From contig JAFRTU010000016.1 of NCBI GenBank assembly GCA_017439085.1, positions 22,059 to 86,058 of the forward strand: a stretch of DNA of 64,000 nucleotides, read 5' to 3'. Both the position numbers and the translations under genes were made by a program. Shown here in pieces: positions 1 through 8,250 of the stretch (positions are counted from its first letter, which is position 1; each line of letters begins with the position of its first letter). The stretch comes from Clostridia bacterium (lineage in GTDB: Bacteria; Bacillota; Clostridia; Christensenellales; Christensenellaceae). The notes beneath the pieces were generated by a model. The model saw nothing but the letters and a program-made list of their open reading frames with translations. It was not told the DNA's origin and made no database searches.

Positions 1-481
1 TATAGTTCGTAGTACCGTTGATTATGGCCTCCACGGAAGAGATCGTATTGGCCTGAAGAGAATCGTCTATGGTACGGAGTATCGGTATCCCGGCTCCGAC
101 GCTTGCCTCGAAGTAAAGCCCTGCTCCTGTCTTCTTTGCAGCCTCCTCGAGCTCAGGCCAGTACATGGCTATCATCTTCTTGTTGGCGGTGACGACGGTC
201 TTGCCGCTGTTAAGGCACTGAAGAACCAGATCCTTCGTGGGCTCGATGCCTCCGATAGTCTCGATCACTATGTCGATATCCGGATCCTCGGATATGTCGT
301 CTACGGAATAGACCTTCAGGATGTCGGGGATATTGTAATGGAAGTGTCTGGAATACACCTTGGCTATGTTAAGAGATATCCCTTCCTTCTCCTCTATGTT
401 CTTCTTCTCCTTCTCCAGCACCTTGTATACTCCCGTACCAACTGTGCCGAATCCCATTATGGCGACGTTAACCTTTTTCAA
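1..481 (-). CDS. hom: Homoserine dehydrogenase, N-terminal part
   Basis: Makes homoserine from aspartate semialdehyde, the branch point to threonine and methionine. About 160 residues are visible; the gene runs off the left edge. The N-terminus has the NAD(P)-binding GFGTVGTGVYKVL loop, then a VIETIGGIEPTKDLV segment and the TVVTANKKMIA segment typical of the family. The most likely start is a TTG codon at 481-479, because an AAGGAGG ribosome binding site (488-494) lies six bases upstream and no ATG is available there. That site overlaps the stop codon of coaX, so translation is probably coupled. Homoserine kinase is elsewhere in the window (47075). Identity is confident; the start is inferred. 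Confidence 0.9.
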   Translation of the reverse strand, partial: MKKVNVAIMGFGTVGTGVYKVLEKEKKNIEEKEGISLNIAKVYSRHFHYNIPDILKVYSVDDISEDPDIDIVIETIGGIEPTKDLVLQCLNSGKTVVTANKKMIAMYWPELEEAAKKTGAGLYFEASVGAGIPILRTIDDSLQANTISSVEAIINGTTNY

Positions 482-492
482 AATGAGCCTCC

Positions 493-1263
493 TTATCTGC
501 TGCGGTTCTTCTTATATATTATGTACAGTCCTTTCAGAGTAAGAAGACTGTCTATTATATCTATGCTGTCCGTTTCCGATGCGATGGTGTTTGCCATTCC
601 TCCGGTGGCGATGACCTTCACGTTCCCGCCCATCTCCTTCTTCATCTTCCGGAGTATGTATTCCACCTGTCCCACGTACCCGTAAATGATCCCGGACTGC
701 ATGTTCTGGACCGTGTTCTTATTTATCACGTTCTCAGGTTTCACGAGCTCGACTCTAGGGAGCTTTGCCGTGTTGTTGGTAAGCGCATTTGATGAAAGGA
801 TTATCCCGGGGCATATCGCTCCGCCAAGGAACTCTCCGTTCTTCGATATGCATCCGAAGCTGGTGGCAGTGCCGAAGTCCACAGTGATGCAGGGGCCTCC
901 GTAGTTCTCGTAGGCAGCCACTGCGTTCACTATCCTGTCGGAGCCGAGTTCCTTAGGATTGTCATAGAGGATGTTTATGCCGGTCTTCACTCCGGGTCCC
1001 ACGAACGTCGGCTTGATCTTGAAGTAAGTCCTGCACATGTGCTCGAAGGTATAGTTCATCGAAGGTATGACTGAAGATATCATTATGTCCTCGATGTCTG
1101 AGGCATCGAGACCCAGATAATTCAGGAAGGACATGTTCTTTATACCGATCTCATCGGAAGTCACATGCTCCTTCGTGGCCATCCTCCAGGAGTTTCGAAG
1201 CTGATCTCCCTCAAAAAGGCCGAACTTCAGGTTTGTGTTCCCTGCATCCAAAACAAGTATCAT
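493..1263 (-). CDS. coaX: Type III pantothenate kinase
   Basis: Phosphorylates pantothenate with ATP, the first committed step of coenzyme A synthesis, in the cytosol. The 256-residue length is normal for CoaX. The N-terminal DAGNTNLKFGLF phosphate-binding loop (residues 6-17), the GSDRIVNAVAAY segment near 107-118 and the TVDFGTATSFGCI segment near 128-140 are the ASKHA-fold signatures of type III kinases. The start is ATG with AAAGGA upstream. It lies four bases downstream of an ECF substrate-binding component that probably imports pantothenate, and its stop overlaps the ribosome binding site of hom, so the three genes form one operon. Confidence 0.95.
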   Translation of the reverse strand: MILVLDAGNTNLKFGLFEGDQLRNSWRMATKEHVTSDEIGIKNMSFLNYLGLDASDIEDIMISSVIPSMNYTFEHMCRTYFKIKPTFVGPGVKTGINILYDNPKELGSDRIVNAVAAYENYGGPCITVDFGTATSFGCISKNGEFLGGAICPGIILSSNALTNNTAKLPRVELVKPENVINKNTVQNMQSGIIYGYVGQVEYILRKMKKEMGGNVKVIATGGMANTIASETDSIDIIDSLLTLKGLYIIYKKNRSR

Positions 1264-1267
1264 CTTT

Positions 1268-1852
1268 TCATTCCTTTGTATCTGTATTCATGGATTTCCT
1301 GACTGCATATATCACCGGTCCGCAGATGAGAGCTGCTGCAAGAGCCTCGAGGGAACCGTTCATAAGTCCCGCTCCCGTGATCACTGCGACCACCTTGGCT
1401 GAATTGATCCCGGTAAGAGTATAGAAAAGGAGCATGAGACCGAGGTAGCAGACCGTATTCGTGAGTGTCCCTGCGACAGGGCCGGCTACGAGAGCTACGG
1501 ACTCCTTCTTCTTTGCTATCATCTTATACACGAAATAAGCGACTATGGGGATCATGAGTCTTGAGAGCACCGACATGATTATCACTAGCACGGGGCTCTC
1601 TGCAAGCAGCGGTCCTACGAGTGAGGACGTTGCGGTGAATGCCTTCCATACGCTGGTGAGCCCGAACATGAGTCCGAGCAGCAATCCGGTCTTTGGTCCG
1701 AGGAGCAGCGCTCCTATTATTACCGGAATGTGCATAGTGGTCACGTTTGCGGGAGGGATAGATATGATCCCGAGATTCGTGAGCCCGAGTACCAGTGTGA
1801 TGGCTATCAGTATGGCCGTAAGGGTCATAGTCCTGATCTTCTTATCTTTCAT
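1268..1852 (-). CDS. panT: ECF transporter S component, probable pantothenate carrier
   Basis: A membrane protein of about 194 residues with roughly six hydrophobic segments. It has the layout of ECF substrate-binding components: a short basic N-terminus, TM1 (LTAILIAITLVLGLTNLG), a PPANVTTMHIPVIIGALLLG segment and a GLMFGLTSVWKAFT loop. It sits immediately upstream of pantothenate kinase, so pantothenate (PanT) is the best guess for substrate; this rests on context. It would need a shared ECF module. I prefer the ATG at 1852, with GGAG four bases upstream and a family-like short N-terminus; ATG at 1876, with GGAG at better spacing, is also possible. Other vitamin S components (for example folate or riboflavin) are not excluded. 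Confidence 0.75.
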   Translation of the reverse strand: MKDKKIRTMTLTAILIAITLVLGLTNLGIISIPPANVTTMHIPVIIGALLLGPKTGLLLGLMFGLTSVWKAFTATSSLVGPLLAESPVLVIIMSVLSRLMIPIVAYFVYKMIAKKKESVALVAGPVAGTLTNTVCYLGLMLLFYTLTGINSAKVVAVITGAGLMNGSLEALAAALICGPVIYAVRKSMNTDTKE

Positions 1853-1974
1853 TTTTCTCCGTTCCGACTCCGCCATTACCCTCTCCAGCATACCGGCAAG
1901 GACTGAGACTCTTTCCGATGCCCCTTCCTTCCGCCTTCAATGGCTTTCTTATGCGGATATCTTACTTTTTTCGT

Positions 1975-2003
1975 ATTATATGATAACCGTAATGAAAATA
2001 CAA
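1975..2003 (-). promoter_or_regulatory. Sigma-A promoter of panT-coaX-hom
   Basis: On the minus strand a TTGTAT -35 (1998-2003) and a perfect TATAAT -10 (1975-1980) are separated by 17 bp. Transcription would start near 1968, leaving a leader of roughly 100 nt before the ECF gene. I see no known riboswitch consensus in that leader. Confidence 0.7.
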
Positions 2004-2032
2004 TCAAACATATCCTTCGTACGTTCAGCGCG

Positions 2033-2062
2033 AAAAAAAGACCCGTATCGGATACGGGCCTT
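2033..2062 (-). terminator. Intrinsic terminator after fumC
   Basis: On the minus strand a CCCGTA/TACGGG stem with a short loop is followed by a run of seven T. It lies 17 bp past the fumarase stop and upstream of the panT promoter. Confidence 0.85.
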
Positions 2063-2078
2063 AAAAATCAGACATCTG

Positions 2079-3455
2079 TCATACCATCTCTTCAGGATGG
2101 AACACCCTGTCGAATTCTTCCTCACTCATCAGTCCGAGTTCTATACAGGACTGTCTTAAGGATATCCCCTCCCTGTATGCCTTCTTGGCTACCTTTGCCG
2201 CATTCTCGTACCCTATGTAAGGATTCAGCACGGTAACCAGCATGAGGGAATTGTCGAGATTATGCTTCATCTTCTCCCTGTTGGCCTTTATGCCGGATAC
2301 GCAGTTCTTATCGAAAGAGATGACCGCATCTCTTAAAAGTCTTCCTGACTGTATGAAATTGTACGCTATCACGGGCATGAATACGTTGAGTTCGAAATTG
2401 CCCTGGGATGCAGCGAACCCTATTGCGGAATCGTTGCCCATGACCTGAACGGCCACCATCGTCATGGCCTCACACTGTGTGGGATTCACCTTTCCCGGCA
2501 TTATGGAGCTTCCGGGCTCGTTTTCCGGGATGTATATCTCTCCGAGTCCGTCCCTCGGTCCGCTCGCCAGCCATCTCACGTCGTTTGCTATCTTCATGAG
2601 GTCTGCTGCCAGGGCCTTCAGAGCTCCGTGGGCAAATACGATCTCATCCTTGCTCGTAAGCGCATGGAACTTGTTAGATGCAGTCCTGAATGGATGTCCT
2701 GTTATGACGCTCATGTATTCTGCGGCCTTTTCCGCAAAACCTTGAGGCGCGTTGAGCCCTGTTCCGACTGCGGTACCCCCGAGTGCCAGTTCAGACAAGG
2801 GTCCAACGGAATTCCTTATGAGCTCCAGATCTTTCTCAAGGGAGGATCTCCATCCGCTTATCTCCTGAGAGAACGATATCGGGACCGCATCCTGAAGATG
2901 AGTCCTTCCGCTCTTCACAATGCCCTCGTTCTCTTTTTCAAGTCTCTTAAGGGTGCCTATAAGTCCTTCTAAGGCGGGTACGAGCCCTTCTTCAATGAGC
3001 AGGCATGCCGCAACATGCATTGCGGTCGGGAAAGTGTCATTCGAGGACTGGCTCATGTTTATGTCGTCATTCGGGTGAACGAGTTTTTCCCCAAGGATCT
3101 CGTTTGCTCTGTTAGCGATCACCTCATTGGCATTCATGTTGGACTGGGTACCGCTTCCCGTCTGCCATACTACAAGAGGAAAATGGTCCATGAGAGCTCC
3201 GTCTGCCACCTCTCCTGCTGCCTGTATCACGGCACCGGCTTTTTTCTCCGTCATCTTGTCCGGTCTAAGTTCCCTGTTTGCCATGCAGGCCGCCTTCTTC
3301 AGCAGTCCGAAGGCCTTTATTATCTCTTCAGGCATGGTCTCAAGCCCTACTCCTATGCGGAAATTGTCGCGGCTCCTCTGTGTCTGGGCTCCCCAGTATC
3401 TGTCGGAAGGCACCAGCACCTCACCCATGGAATCGTGTTCTTTTCTGTAATCCAT
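2079..3455 (-). CDS. fumC: Fumarate hydratase, class II
   Basis: Interconverts malate and fumarate without an iron-sulfur cluster. The 458-residue product from ATG 3455 has the superfamily signature [16 protein letters not shown] near residues 310-325, the [14 protein letters not shown] segment near residue 135 and the [14 protein letters not shown] segment. The start was chosen because AGAGGTGG lies just upstream, and the first residues ([16 protein letters not shown]) match the family start; the reading frame upstream is open but lacks a ribosome site. The neighbouring upstream gene is a lactate/malate-type dehydrogenase, so the two could form a short reductive oxaloacetate-malate-fumarate path. 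A separate promoter and terminator flank it. Confidence 0.95.
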   Translation of the reverse strand: MDYRKEHDSMGEVLVPSDRYWGAQTQRSRDNFRIGVGLETMPEEIIKAFGLLKKAACMANRELRPDKMTEKKAGAVIQAAGEVADGALMDHFPLVVWQTGSGTQSNMNANEVIANRANEILGEKLVHPNDDINMSQSSNDTFPTAMHVAACLLIEEGLVPALEGLIGTLKRLEKENEGIVKSGRTHLQDAVPISFSQEISGWRSSLEKDLELIRNSVGPLSELALGGTAVGTGLNAPQGFAEKAAEYMSVITGHPFRTASNKFHALTSKDEIVFAHGALKALAADLMKIANDVRWLASGPRDGLGEIYIPENEPGSSIMPGKVNPTQCEAMTMVAVQVMGNDSAIGFAASQGNFELNVFMPVIAYNFIQSGRLLRDAVISFDKNCVSGIKANREKMKHNLDNSLMLVTVLNPYIGYENAAKVAKKAYREGISLRQSCIELGLMSEEEFDRVFHPEEMV

Positions 3456-3483
3456 AATCCACCTCTTGAGATTCATTATTTTC

Positions 3484-3492
3484 ATTATATCA
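3484..3492 (-). promoter_or_regulatory. Extended -10 promoter of fumC
   Basis: The minus strand carries TGATATAAT (a TGN-TATAAT extended -10) about 30 bp before the fumarase start. No good -35 is visible, as expected when an extended -10 carries the promoter. Confidence 0.55.
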
Positions 3493-3515
3493 TCGGCACA
3501 TGGAGTTTGCTCCGG

Positions 3516-3553
3516 ATATATATAAAGAGACGGCCCGTAGATCGGACCGCCTC
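3516..3553 (-). terminator. Intrinsic terminator after the lactate/malate dehydrogenase
   Basis: On the minus strand an 11-bp stem (GAGGCGGTCCG against CGGGCCGTCTC, with two G-U pairs) closes a five-base loop and is followed by TTTATATATA. It separates the dehydrogenase from fumC. Confidence 0.8.
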
Positions 3554-3576
3554 GGGTATAAAAGATGGCAAAAACT

Positions 3577-4524
3577 TCAGTTGAAATCGATTCCTTCAAT
3601 GACCTTCTTAAGACTGTCTGCGCTCTTGTGCATCAGCGCTCTCTCCTCGCAGGAGATCTTTGTCTCGACTCTGGATATTACTCCTCTTCTTCCTATCACG
3701 CATGGCATGCTGAGGCAGACGTCGCTTACGCCGTATTCGCCGTGAAGCATCGTGGAAATGGTCATGACTCTGTCCACTTCGCTGAAGATGGACTTGCAGA
3801 TATGTGCTACAGATGCCGCTATGGCATAGTTGGTAACGCCCTTCTTGGAGATGATGTTGCTTCCGGAGGTTCGCATGTAATGCTCTATCTCCTCCTTGTC
3901 CAGTTTACCGTACTGGATGGACTTGTTGGAAAGACCGCCTTCAAAGTCCTCTATCGGGATGTTTATTATCGTAGCGATGGACCACGGAACGAATGAAGTA
4001 TCTCCGTGCTCACCGAAGACCTGAGCATGTATGTTCTGCTGATTCAGCTTGTAGTGATTGGCTATGCCTGACCTCAGTCTTGCGGTATCGAGTATCGTAC
4101 CCGAACCGATGACCTGGGACTCAGGAAGTCCGGAATACTTGCTGAACTGATATGTGAGGATATCCACGGGATTGCTTACGATCACATAGACTGCGTCCGG
4201 ACAGACAGGGACTATCTTCCCCATTATGTCCTTCATGATGTTGACGTTAGTCTGTGCAAGATCGAGCCTCGTCTCCCCCGGCTTCCTTCCCCTTCCTGAA
4301 GTTATGATGACGATATCGGAACCCTTTGCATCGTCATAGTCACCGGAAGAGATATTGGCAGAGTTCATGAACAGGACTCCCTGGGAGATGTCCATGGCCT
4401 CGCCTGCAGCCTTGTCCTTCAGAATGTCGATAAGCAGGACTTCTGAGGAAACTCCTTCCAGCATCAGGGTATAGGCTATGGTCGAACCGACTGTTCCCGC
4501 CCCTATGATAGTAACTTTGCTCAT
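3577..4524 (-). CDS. L-lactate/malate dehydrogenase family enzyme
   Basis: NAD-dependent 2-hydroxyacid dehydrogenase of 315 residues with the Rossmann motif GAGTVGST (8-15), the catalytic Asp-Arg pair in LDTARLRSG (D146, R149) and the catalytic His in GEHGD (H173). The fold and the GETRLDL loop look like L-lactate dehydrogenase. The residue that selects substrate (Gln102 in lactate, Arg102 in malate enzymes) is Arg80 here, in [10 protein letters not shown]. Together with the neighbouring fumarase this makes malate a serious candidate substrate. Thr in KGVTNYAIA, at the position of lactate dehydrogenase Thr246, argues the other way, so no symbol is given. Start: ATG with GGAGG eight bases upstream. 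A long leader precedes it. Confidence 0.85.
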   Translation of the reverse strand: MSKVTIIGAGTVGSTIAYTLMLEGVSSEVLLIDILKDKAAGEAMDISQGVLFMNSANISSGDYDDAKGSDIVIITSGRGRKPGETRLDLAQTNVNIMKDIMGKIVPVCPDAVYVIVSNPVDILTYQFSKYSGLPESQVIGSGTILDTARLRSGIANHYKLNQQNIHAQVFGEHGDTSFVPWSIATIINIPIEDFEGGLSNKSIQYGKLDKEEIEHYMRTSGSNIISKKGVTNYAIAASVAHICKSIFSEVDRVMTISTMLHGEYGVSDVCLSMPCVIGRRGVISRVETKISCEERALMHKSADSLKKVIEGIDFN

Positions 4525-4856
4525 ATTAAAAACCTCCAAAAACCTTTCAAAGCCGATGCTTCGCCATATGGATCCGAGAGCTCCACGCAGATAAGTCTGA
4601 TATATGCATAAACTATATGGTATATGCACCAAACGAAGCATATCATGATCCATTCCGGAAGGAGTGATCAGAAGATCGCTCGAGGCCGGATACGGATCCG
4701 TATGGTTTCATCAAAGATCCCAGCCGATCTTCTGGATCTGCTTATGAAAAAAAACGGCTGCATTTTTTCGTTTTGAGAAGGAATCTGACAACAACACACG
4801 TAAAAACTGCAATATTGCCGCCCGTCTTTTTCAACCGGGACTTCCCGAAACCATAC
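4525..4856 (-). promoter_or_regulatory. Long 5' leader with long-range complementarity
   Basis: About 330 nt lie between the likely transcription start and the dehydrogenase start codon, with no convincing gene. Three perfect complementary pairs are seen: 4847-4856 with 4700-4709 (10 bp), 4725-4734 with 4669-4678 (10 bp), and 4634-4641 with 4556-4563 (8 bp). The first two cross, so they would form either a pseudoknot or alternative structures. There is also a palindrome at 4808-4817, a T-rich stretch after a weak stem (4746-4777) and a direct repeat TATATGCA (4601, 4621). I recognise no known riboswitch or T-box consensus. That it is a structured regulatory RNA is inference. Confidence 0.45.
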
Positions 4857-4862
4857 AACGAT

Positions 4863-4891
4863 ATTATAGATGCTCTTAATAATCAATGCAA
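4863..4891 (-). promoter_or_regulatory. Sigma-A promoter of the dehydrogenase leader
   Basis: On the minus strand TTGCAT (-35, 4886-4891) and TATAAT (-10, 4863-4868) are spaced by 17 bp. It sits just past the terminator of the DeoR gene. The predicted start near 4856 puts the first strand of the 10-bp leader helix at the very 5' end of the transcript. Confidence 0.7.
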
Positions 4892-4902
4892 CCAAAACCG
4901 AT

Positions 4903-4933
4903 AAAAAAAGCACCCGGACTTTCATTCGGGTGC
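4903..4933 (-). terminator. Intrinsic terminator after the DeoR gene
   Basis: Minus-strand GCACCCG/CGGGTGC stem with a ten-base loop followed by seven T. Confidence 0.9.
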
Positions 4934-4955
4934 ATAAATATACATTAGAGTCAAC

Positions 4956-5744
4956 TCAAACCTTCGCAAGTATGACCTTGATGCCGGACTGCTCCATGTC
5001 CCTTATCATCCTGGTGTTCGTGAAATACTCCGTGGTCACTATTGTATCAATCTCTGTTGCCTCGGCATAGCTCATGAATGCTGTCTTTCCGAACTTATGA
5101 GAGTCACAGAGTATTATGGCCTCGTCCGCACACTTAACGTACTGTGCCTTCATCCTCGTCAGATCCTCGTTGGTATTTGTCGCTCCGTCCTCCAGAGTGA
5201 ATCCCTCTGTCGAAAGGAATGCCTTGTTCACATTCAGATTCTTTATGGCGTCTATCGATGTCTGTCCGTAAAATGTGTTGAAGCCTTTCCTGAGGCGTCC
5301 TCCCGGTACGAAAATATCGAAGTTGCTGTTCTCATTCAGGTAGTTCGCTATGAAGAGGTCATTGGTGACTATGGTGAGGTCCTTGAACCCGGTGATGCTC
5401 TTTGCGAGCTCCCTCGTGGTAGTTCCCACGTCTATCACTATCCTGTCCCCTTCCTCTATGAGCTTCGCAGCCTCTCTTCCGATGGCTGCCTTCTCATCTC
5501 CCCTTTCCACGAGCCTCTCCCTGTAGGGCTGGTCAAAAACGTTCATGGCATTGGAGAGAGCACCGCCATGTGTCCTCTTAAGAAGTCCCGCGTTCTCGAG
5601 ATCTCGAAGATCGTTCCTCACCGTGGCGGGAGAAACATCATAGAGGGCACACAGCTCGCTAACCGTCGCCTTCGACTGTCTGTTAACGAGGTCCAGTATC
5701 TTCTGTTTTCTTTCCTCTGCAAATATGCTGTCCTTTTTGGGCAT
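4956..5744 (-). CDS. DeoR/GlpR family transcriptional regulator
   Basis: A 262-residue repressor with an N-terminal winged helix (KQKILDLVNRQSKATVSELC, then SPATVRNDLRDLENAGLLKRTHGGA near residues 40-63) and a C-terminal sugar-phosphate sensor domain of the ribose-5-phosphate isomerase fold (DVGTTTRELAKS, VTNDLFIANYL, STEGFTLEDGATNTNE). DeoR proteins usually respond to phosphorylated sugars; the ligand here is unknown. ATG 5744 is preferred over an in-frame GTG two codons earlier because GGAGG lies six bases before the ATG. It follows the flavin reductase-like gene by 22 bp and probably shares its transcript. Whether it controls the dehydrogenase downstream is not shown. Confidence 0.9.
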   Translation of the reverse strand: MPKKDSIFAEERKQKILDLVNRQSKATVSELCALYDVSPATVRNDLRDLENAGLLKRTHGGALSNAMNVFDQPYRERLVERGDEKAAIGREAAKLIEEGDRIVIDVGTTTRELAKSITGFKDLTIVTNDLFIANYLNENSNFDIFVPGGRLRKGFNTFYGQTSIDAIKNLNVNKAFLSTEGFTLEDGATNTNEDLTRMKAQYVKCADEAIILCDSHKFGKTAFMSYAEATEIDTIVTTEYFTNTRMIRDMEQSGIKVILAKV

Positions 5745-5766
5745 CTTCACCCTCCGTATCGTTCTC

Positions 5767-6288
5767 TTATTCTATTATGTATGCGTCCTTTATCTCGCCG
5801 ATATACATCGTATGCATGTCTCTGAATCCCGTCTCATCAGGCATGTACATCCTGTTTATGACTTCCCCGGGTATCAGATCCAGTTCCTGTTTCTGGCGGT
5901 AGACTATCCTGCACTCAAGTGTGATCGGATATTCCTTTATCCCCGGGACCGTTCCGGTCCTCGGTTCCTCAAGAGTGAGTCCCGCTTCCTTCACCTTGTC
6001 GATATCCCTTCCGGACTTTGAACCGCAGACCTTCTGGATGAGCGGGTCGATCTTCTCAATAGGACATGATATGGTGAACCATTCGGTATCGTCTATCATC
6101 TCTTTTGTAAAACGGCTGTCTCTCACGTAAACGGTGAACACGCTCTTTCCCCACAGTGTGCCGATGTTTCCCCATCCGATCACCATGGAATTGAACTTGT
6201 CTCCTCTTTTTGTATTAAGAAGTATTCCTTTCTTCAGCATCTCAGTGAGTGTTACGGAACACTGTTCTGGTCTTATGTCCTTTTTCAT
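5767..6288 (-). CDS. Flavin reductase-like FMN-binding protein
   Basis: A 173-residue protein of the flavin reductase-like split-barrel family. Features are an N-terminal segment with KKGILLNTKRGDKFNSMVIGWG, a VYVRDSRFTKEMIDDTEWFTIS segment that fits the FMN-binding core, and EYPITLECRIVYRQ leading into the last strands. Family members bind FMN and either reduce flavin or act as small NAD(P)H-linked flavoproteins; the partner is unknown. Start: ATG with AGGAGG upstream. It precedes the DeoR regulator and is divergent from asparaginase. Confidence 0.8.
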   Translation of the reverse strand: MKKDIRPEQCSVTLTEMLKKGILLNTKRGDKFNSMVIGWGNIGTLWGKSVFTVYVRDSRFTKEMIDDTEWFTISCPIEKIDPLIQKVCGSKSGRDIDKVKEAGLTLEEPRTGTVPGIKEYPITLECRIVYRQKQELDLIPGEVINRMYMPDETGFRDMHTMYIGEIKDAYIIE

Positions 6289-6408
6289 GTCTGTCCTCCT
6301 TCACATGTCTTTCCTGTTTATTATACCCCAGAGGCACCGTTTCTTCTAACCTTCTTTTTCCATACCCCCTTCGTGTGATATACTCGGTTTAAGGGAGACT
6401 ATTTATAT
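6289..6408. promoter_or_regulatory. Divergent promoter region (flavin reductase / asparaginase)
   Basis: For the minus gene a TATAAT lies at 6320-6325; for asparaginase a TATACT lies at 6379-6384, followed by AAGGGAG. Neither has a good -35, so both are tentative. Confidence 0.4.
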
Positions 6409-7404
6409 ATGAAACAGATTCTACTCATAGGTACAGGCGGCACGATCGCCTCCAAGGAGTCGGAGAACGGTCTCGTTCCTGCCATCTCGGCTGACGAGAT
6501 ACTGTCCTTCATCCCTGAGGTAAGGGATCTCTGCCGCATCACCGCCTACCAGCTGTTCAATCTTGACAGCACCAACATGACCCCTGAAAACTGGATAGGG
6601 ATCGCAGACTTCATAAGAGATAATTATGAGATCTACGACGGTTTTGTGATAACCCACGGCACCGATACCATGTCATACAGCGTGGCTGCCCTCTCATATC
6701 TCATCCAGAACAGCAGAAAGCCCATTGTCTTTACGGGAAGCCAGAAATCCATATATGAAAGGGATTCGGATGCCAGGAACAATCTGCTGAATGCCTTCAT
6801 ATTCGCATCCGATGACGATGCATTCGGAGTAAGGCTCGTGTTCGACAACAAGATCCTAATCGGCACCAGGACCAGAAAGACCCATACCAAGAGCTTCAAT
6901 GCCTTCGAAAGCATTGACTACCCGTCCGTGGGAATCTTCAGGGACCACAGGATCATATATTACATAAAGGAGGATAAGCCGGAAGGAGATGTAAGGTTCT
7001 TTTCCTCCCTCAACAGCAACATCTTCCTCCTTAAGCTGATCCCCGGTCTCGATGAAAAGATCTTCGGATACATCAGGGAGAACTATGACGGAGTCGTCAT
7101 AGAGAGCTTCGGCGTCGGCGGAGTACCTAGCTATCCGAGCGAGAACTATTCAAGAGAGATAGAAAAGATGATACGTAAGGGGATCACCATAATCATGGCG
7201 ACCCAGGTCCCCTATGAAGGAAGCGACATAGAGCTCTATCAGGTGGGATATCACCTGAAGGAGAGATTCGACCTGCTTGAGGCGTCCACTATGACCCTTG
7301 AAACTTCAGTGGTGAAACTCATGTGGGTCCTCGCCCAGACCAGGGACAAGGACGAGATAAGAAGACTCTTCTACACCCCCATTGATAAAGACATTTTAAT
7401 ATAA
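6409..7404 (+). CDS. ansA: L-asparaginase
   Basis: Hydrolyses asparagine to aspartate and ammonia. The 331-residue length is that of a cytosolic type I enzyme and there is no signal peptide. Both active-site motifs are present: TGGTIAS at 9-15 with nucleophile Thr12, and THGTDTM at 82-88 with Thr85-Asp86. A C-terminal TMTLETSVVKLMWVLAQ segment supports the family. It starts the plus-strand run asparaginase-esterase-esterase, with short gaps to the two esterases, so co-transcription is likely. A glutaminase side activity cannot be judged from sequence. Confidence 0.93.
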   Translation: MKQILLIGTGGTIASKESENGLVPAISADEILSFIPEVRDLCRITAYQLFNLDSTNMTPENWIGIADFIRDNYEIYDGFVITHGTDTMSYSVAALSYLIQNSRKPIVFTGSQKSIYERDSDARNNLLNAFIFASDDDAFGVRLVFDNKILIGTRTRKTHTKSFNAFESIDYPSVGIFRDHRIIYYIKEDKPEGDVRFFSSLNSNIFLLKLIPGLDEKIFGYIRENYDGVVIESFGVGGVPSYPSENYSREIEKMIRKGITIIMATQVPYEGSDIELYQVGYHLKERFDLLEASTMTLETSVVKLMWVLAQTRDKDEIRRLFYTPIDKDILI

Positions 7405-7428
7405 ACAAAGCATCAAGGAGACACCATT

Positions 7429-8238
7429 ATGGCTGTATTAGAACTCACTTACAGGAGCAATGTTCTGGACTTTGACCAGAACCTCACGGTAATGCTGCCC
7501 GAGCCTTCCAATCTGTCCCTCATGGACAGAGACGGTCCTCTCGTGACGGAATTCCCGGTACTCTACCTGCTCCACGGTTACAGTGACGACCATACCTCAT
7601 GGCTCAGAAGAAGCAGCGTGGAGAGATATCTCACGATGGACTTCGATAAGCCCCTCGTGATAGTATGCCCATCCGTTCAGAACTCTTTCTATGAGGATAT
7701 GGTACATGGCTGGAAGTATTACACATATCTCACTGAAGAGGTCCCGGAGCTCCTCTCCAGATGGATCAGGATATCCAGGAGACCTGAAGACACCTTCATT
7801 GCAGGACTGTCGATGGGAGGCTACGGCGCCATGAAGATCGGTCTCAGACATCCCGAAAGGTTCGCTGCAGTGGCAAGCTTCTCAGGAGTGCTGAACCTGC
7901 CCTTAAGCGGCGAGGTCAATGAGGAAAGAGATAACATGACTTTCAACGTCTTCGGAATGAAGCGCACTGAGACCAAGGGAACCGACTACGACGTGTTCCA
8001 TCTGCTGGACAAGGCGATAGAGAGCGGAAAGAAGCTCCCGAAGCTATATTCATCCTGCGGTACAGCCGATTTCCATTACGAGAACAACCTGAGTTTCAGG
8101 GACTATGCCCTCTCCAAGGGAGATGCCATAGACTACACCTATTCCGAGACCGAGGGAATGGAACATGAGTGGAAGTTCTGGGATGCCGAGATCAGGAAGC
8201 TTCTCGACTGGCTGCCCTTAAGGGACTGCACGAAATAA
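7429..8238 (+). CDS. Tributyrin-esterase-like alpha/beta hydrolase (copy 1)
   Basis: A 269-residue cytosolic serine hydrolase of the esterase D/EstA group, which cleaves short-chain acyl esters. It has the oxyanion-loop segment VLYLLHGYSDD (near 45-54), the nucleophile elbow GLSMGGYGAMK (Ser128), and a C-terminal MEHEWKFWD with the catalytic His. The late acid lies in the SSCGTADFHYEN region. Start: ATG after AAGGAG. A second, related gene follows 12 bp downstream and a third copy lies at 57634. Natural substrate unknown; feruloyl or other carbohydrate ester activity is also possible. Confidence 0.85.
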   Translation: MAVLELTYRSNVLDFDQNLTVMLPEPSNLSLMDRDGPLVTEFPVLYLLHGYSDDHTSWLRRSSVERYLTMDFDKPLVIVCPSVQNSFYEDMVHGWKYYTYLTEEVPELLSRWIRISRRPEDTFIAGLSMGGYGAMKIGLRHPERFAAVASFSGVLNLPLSGEVNEERDNMTFNVFGMKRTETKGTDYDVFHLLDKAIESGKKLPKLYSSCGTADFHYENNLSFRDYALSKGDAIDYTYSETEGMEHEWKFWDAEIRKLLDWLPLRDCTK

Positions 8239-8250
8239 GGAGGAAGAGAA

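Noticed and set aside
1853..1968. Known riboswitch (FMN, TPP, THF) in the leader of the panT-like gene
   Set aside because: Stretches such as GGGGCATC and GGAGAGGGTA look suggestive, but the conserved cores of those classes are missing.
4525..4653. In-frame 43-codon N-terminal extension of the lactate/malate dehydrogenase
   Set aside because: No ribosome site precedes any of its Met codons, whereas ATG 4524 has GGAGG and starts exactly at the family's Rossmann strand.
4668..4925. 85-codon reading frame on the minus strand in the long leader
   Set aside because: It begins inside the DeoR terminator stem, upstream of the likely transcription start, has no ribosome site, and its composition is unlike a protein.
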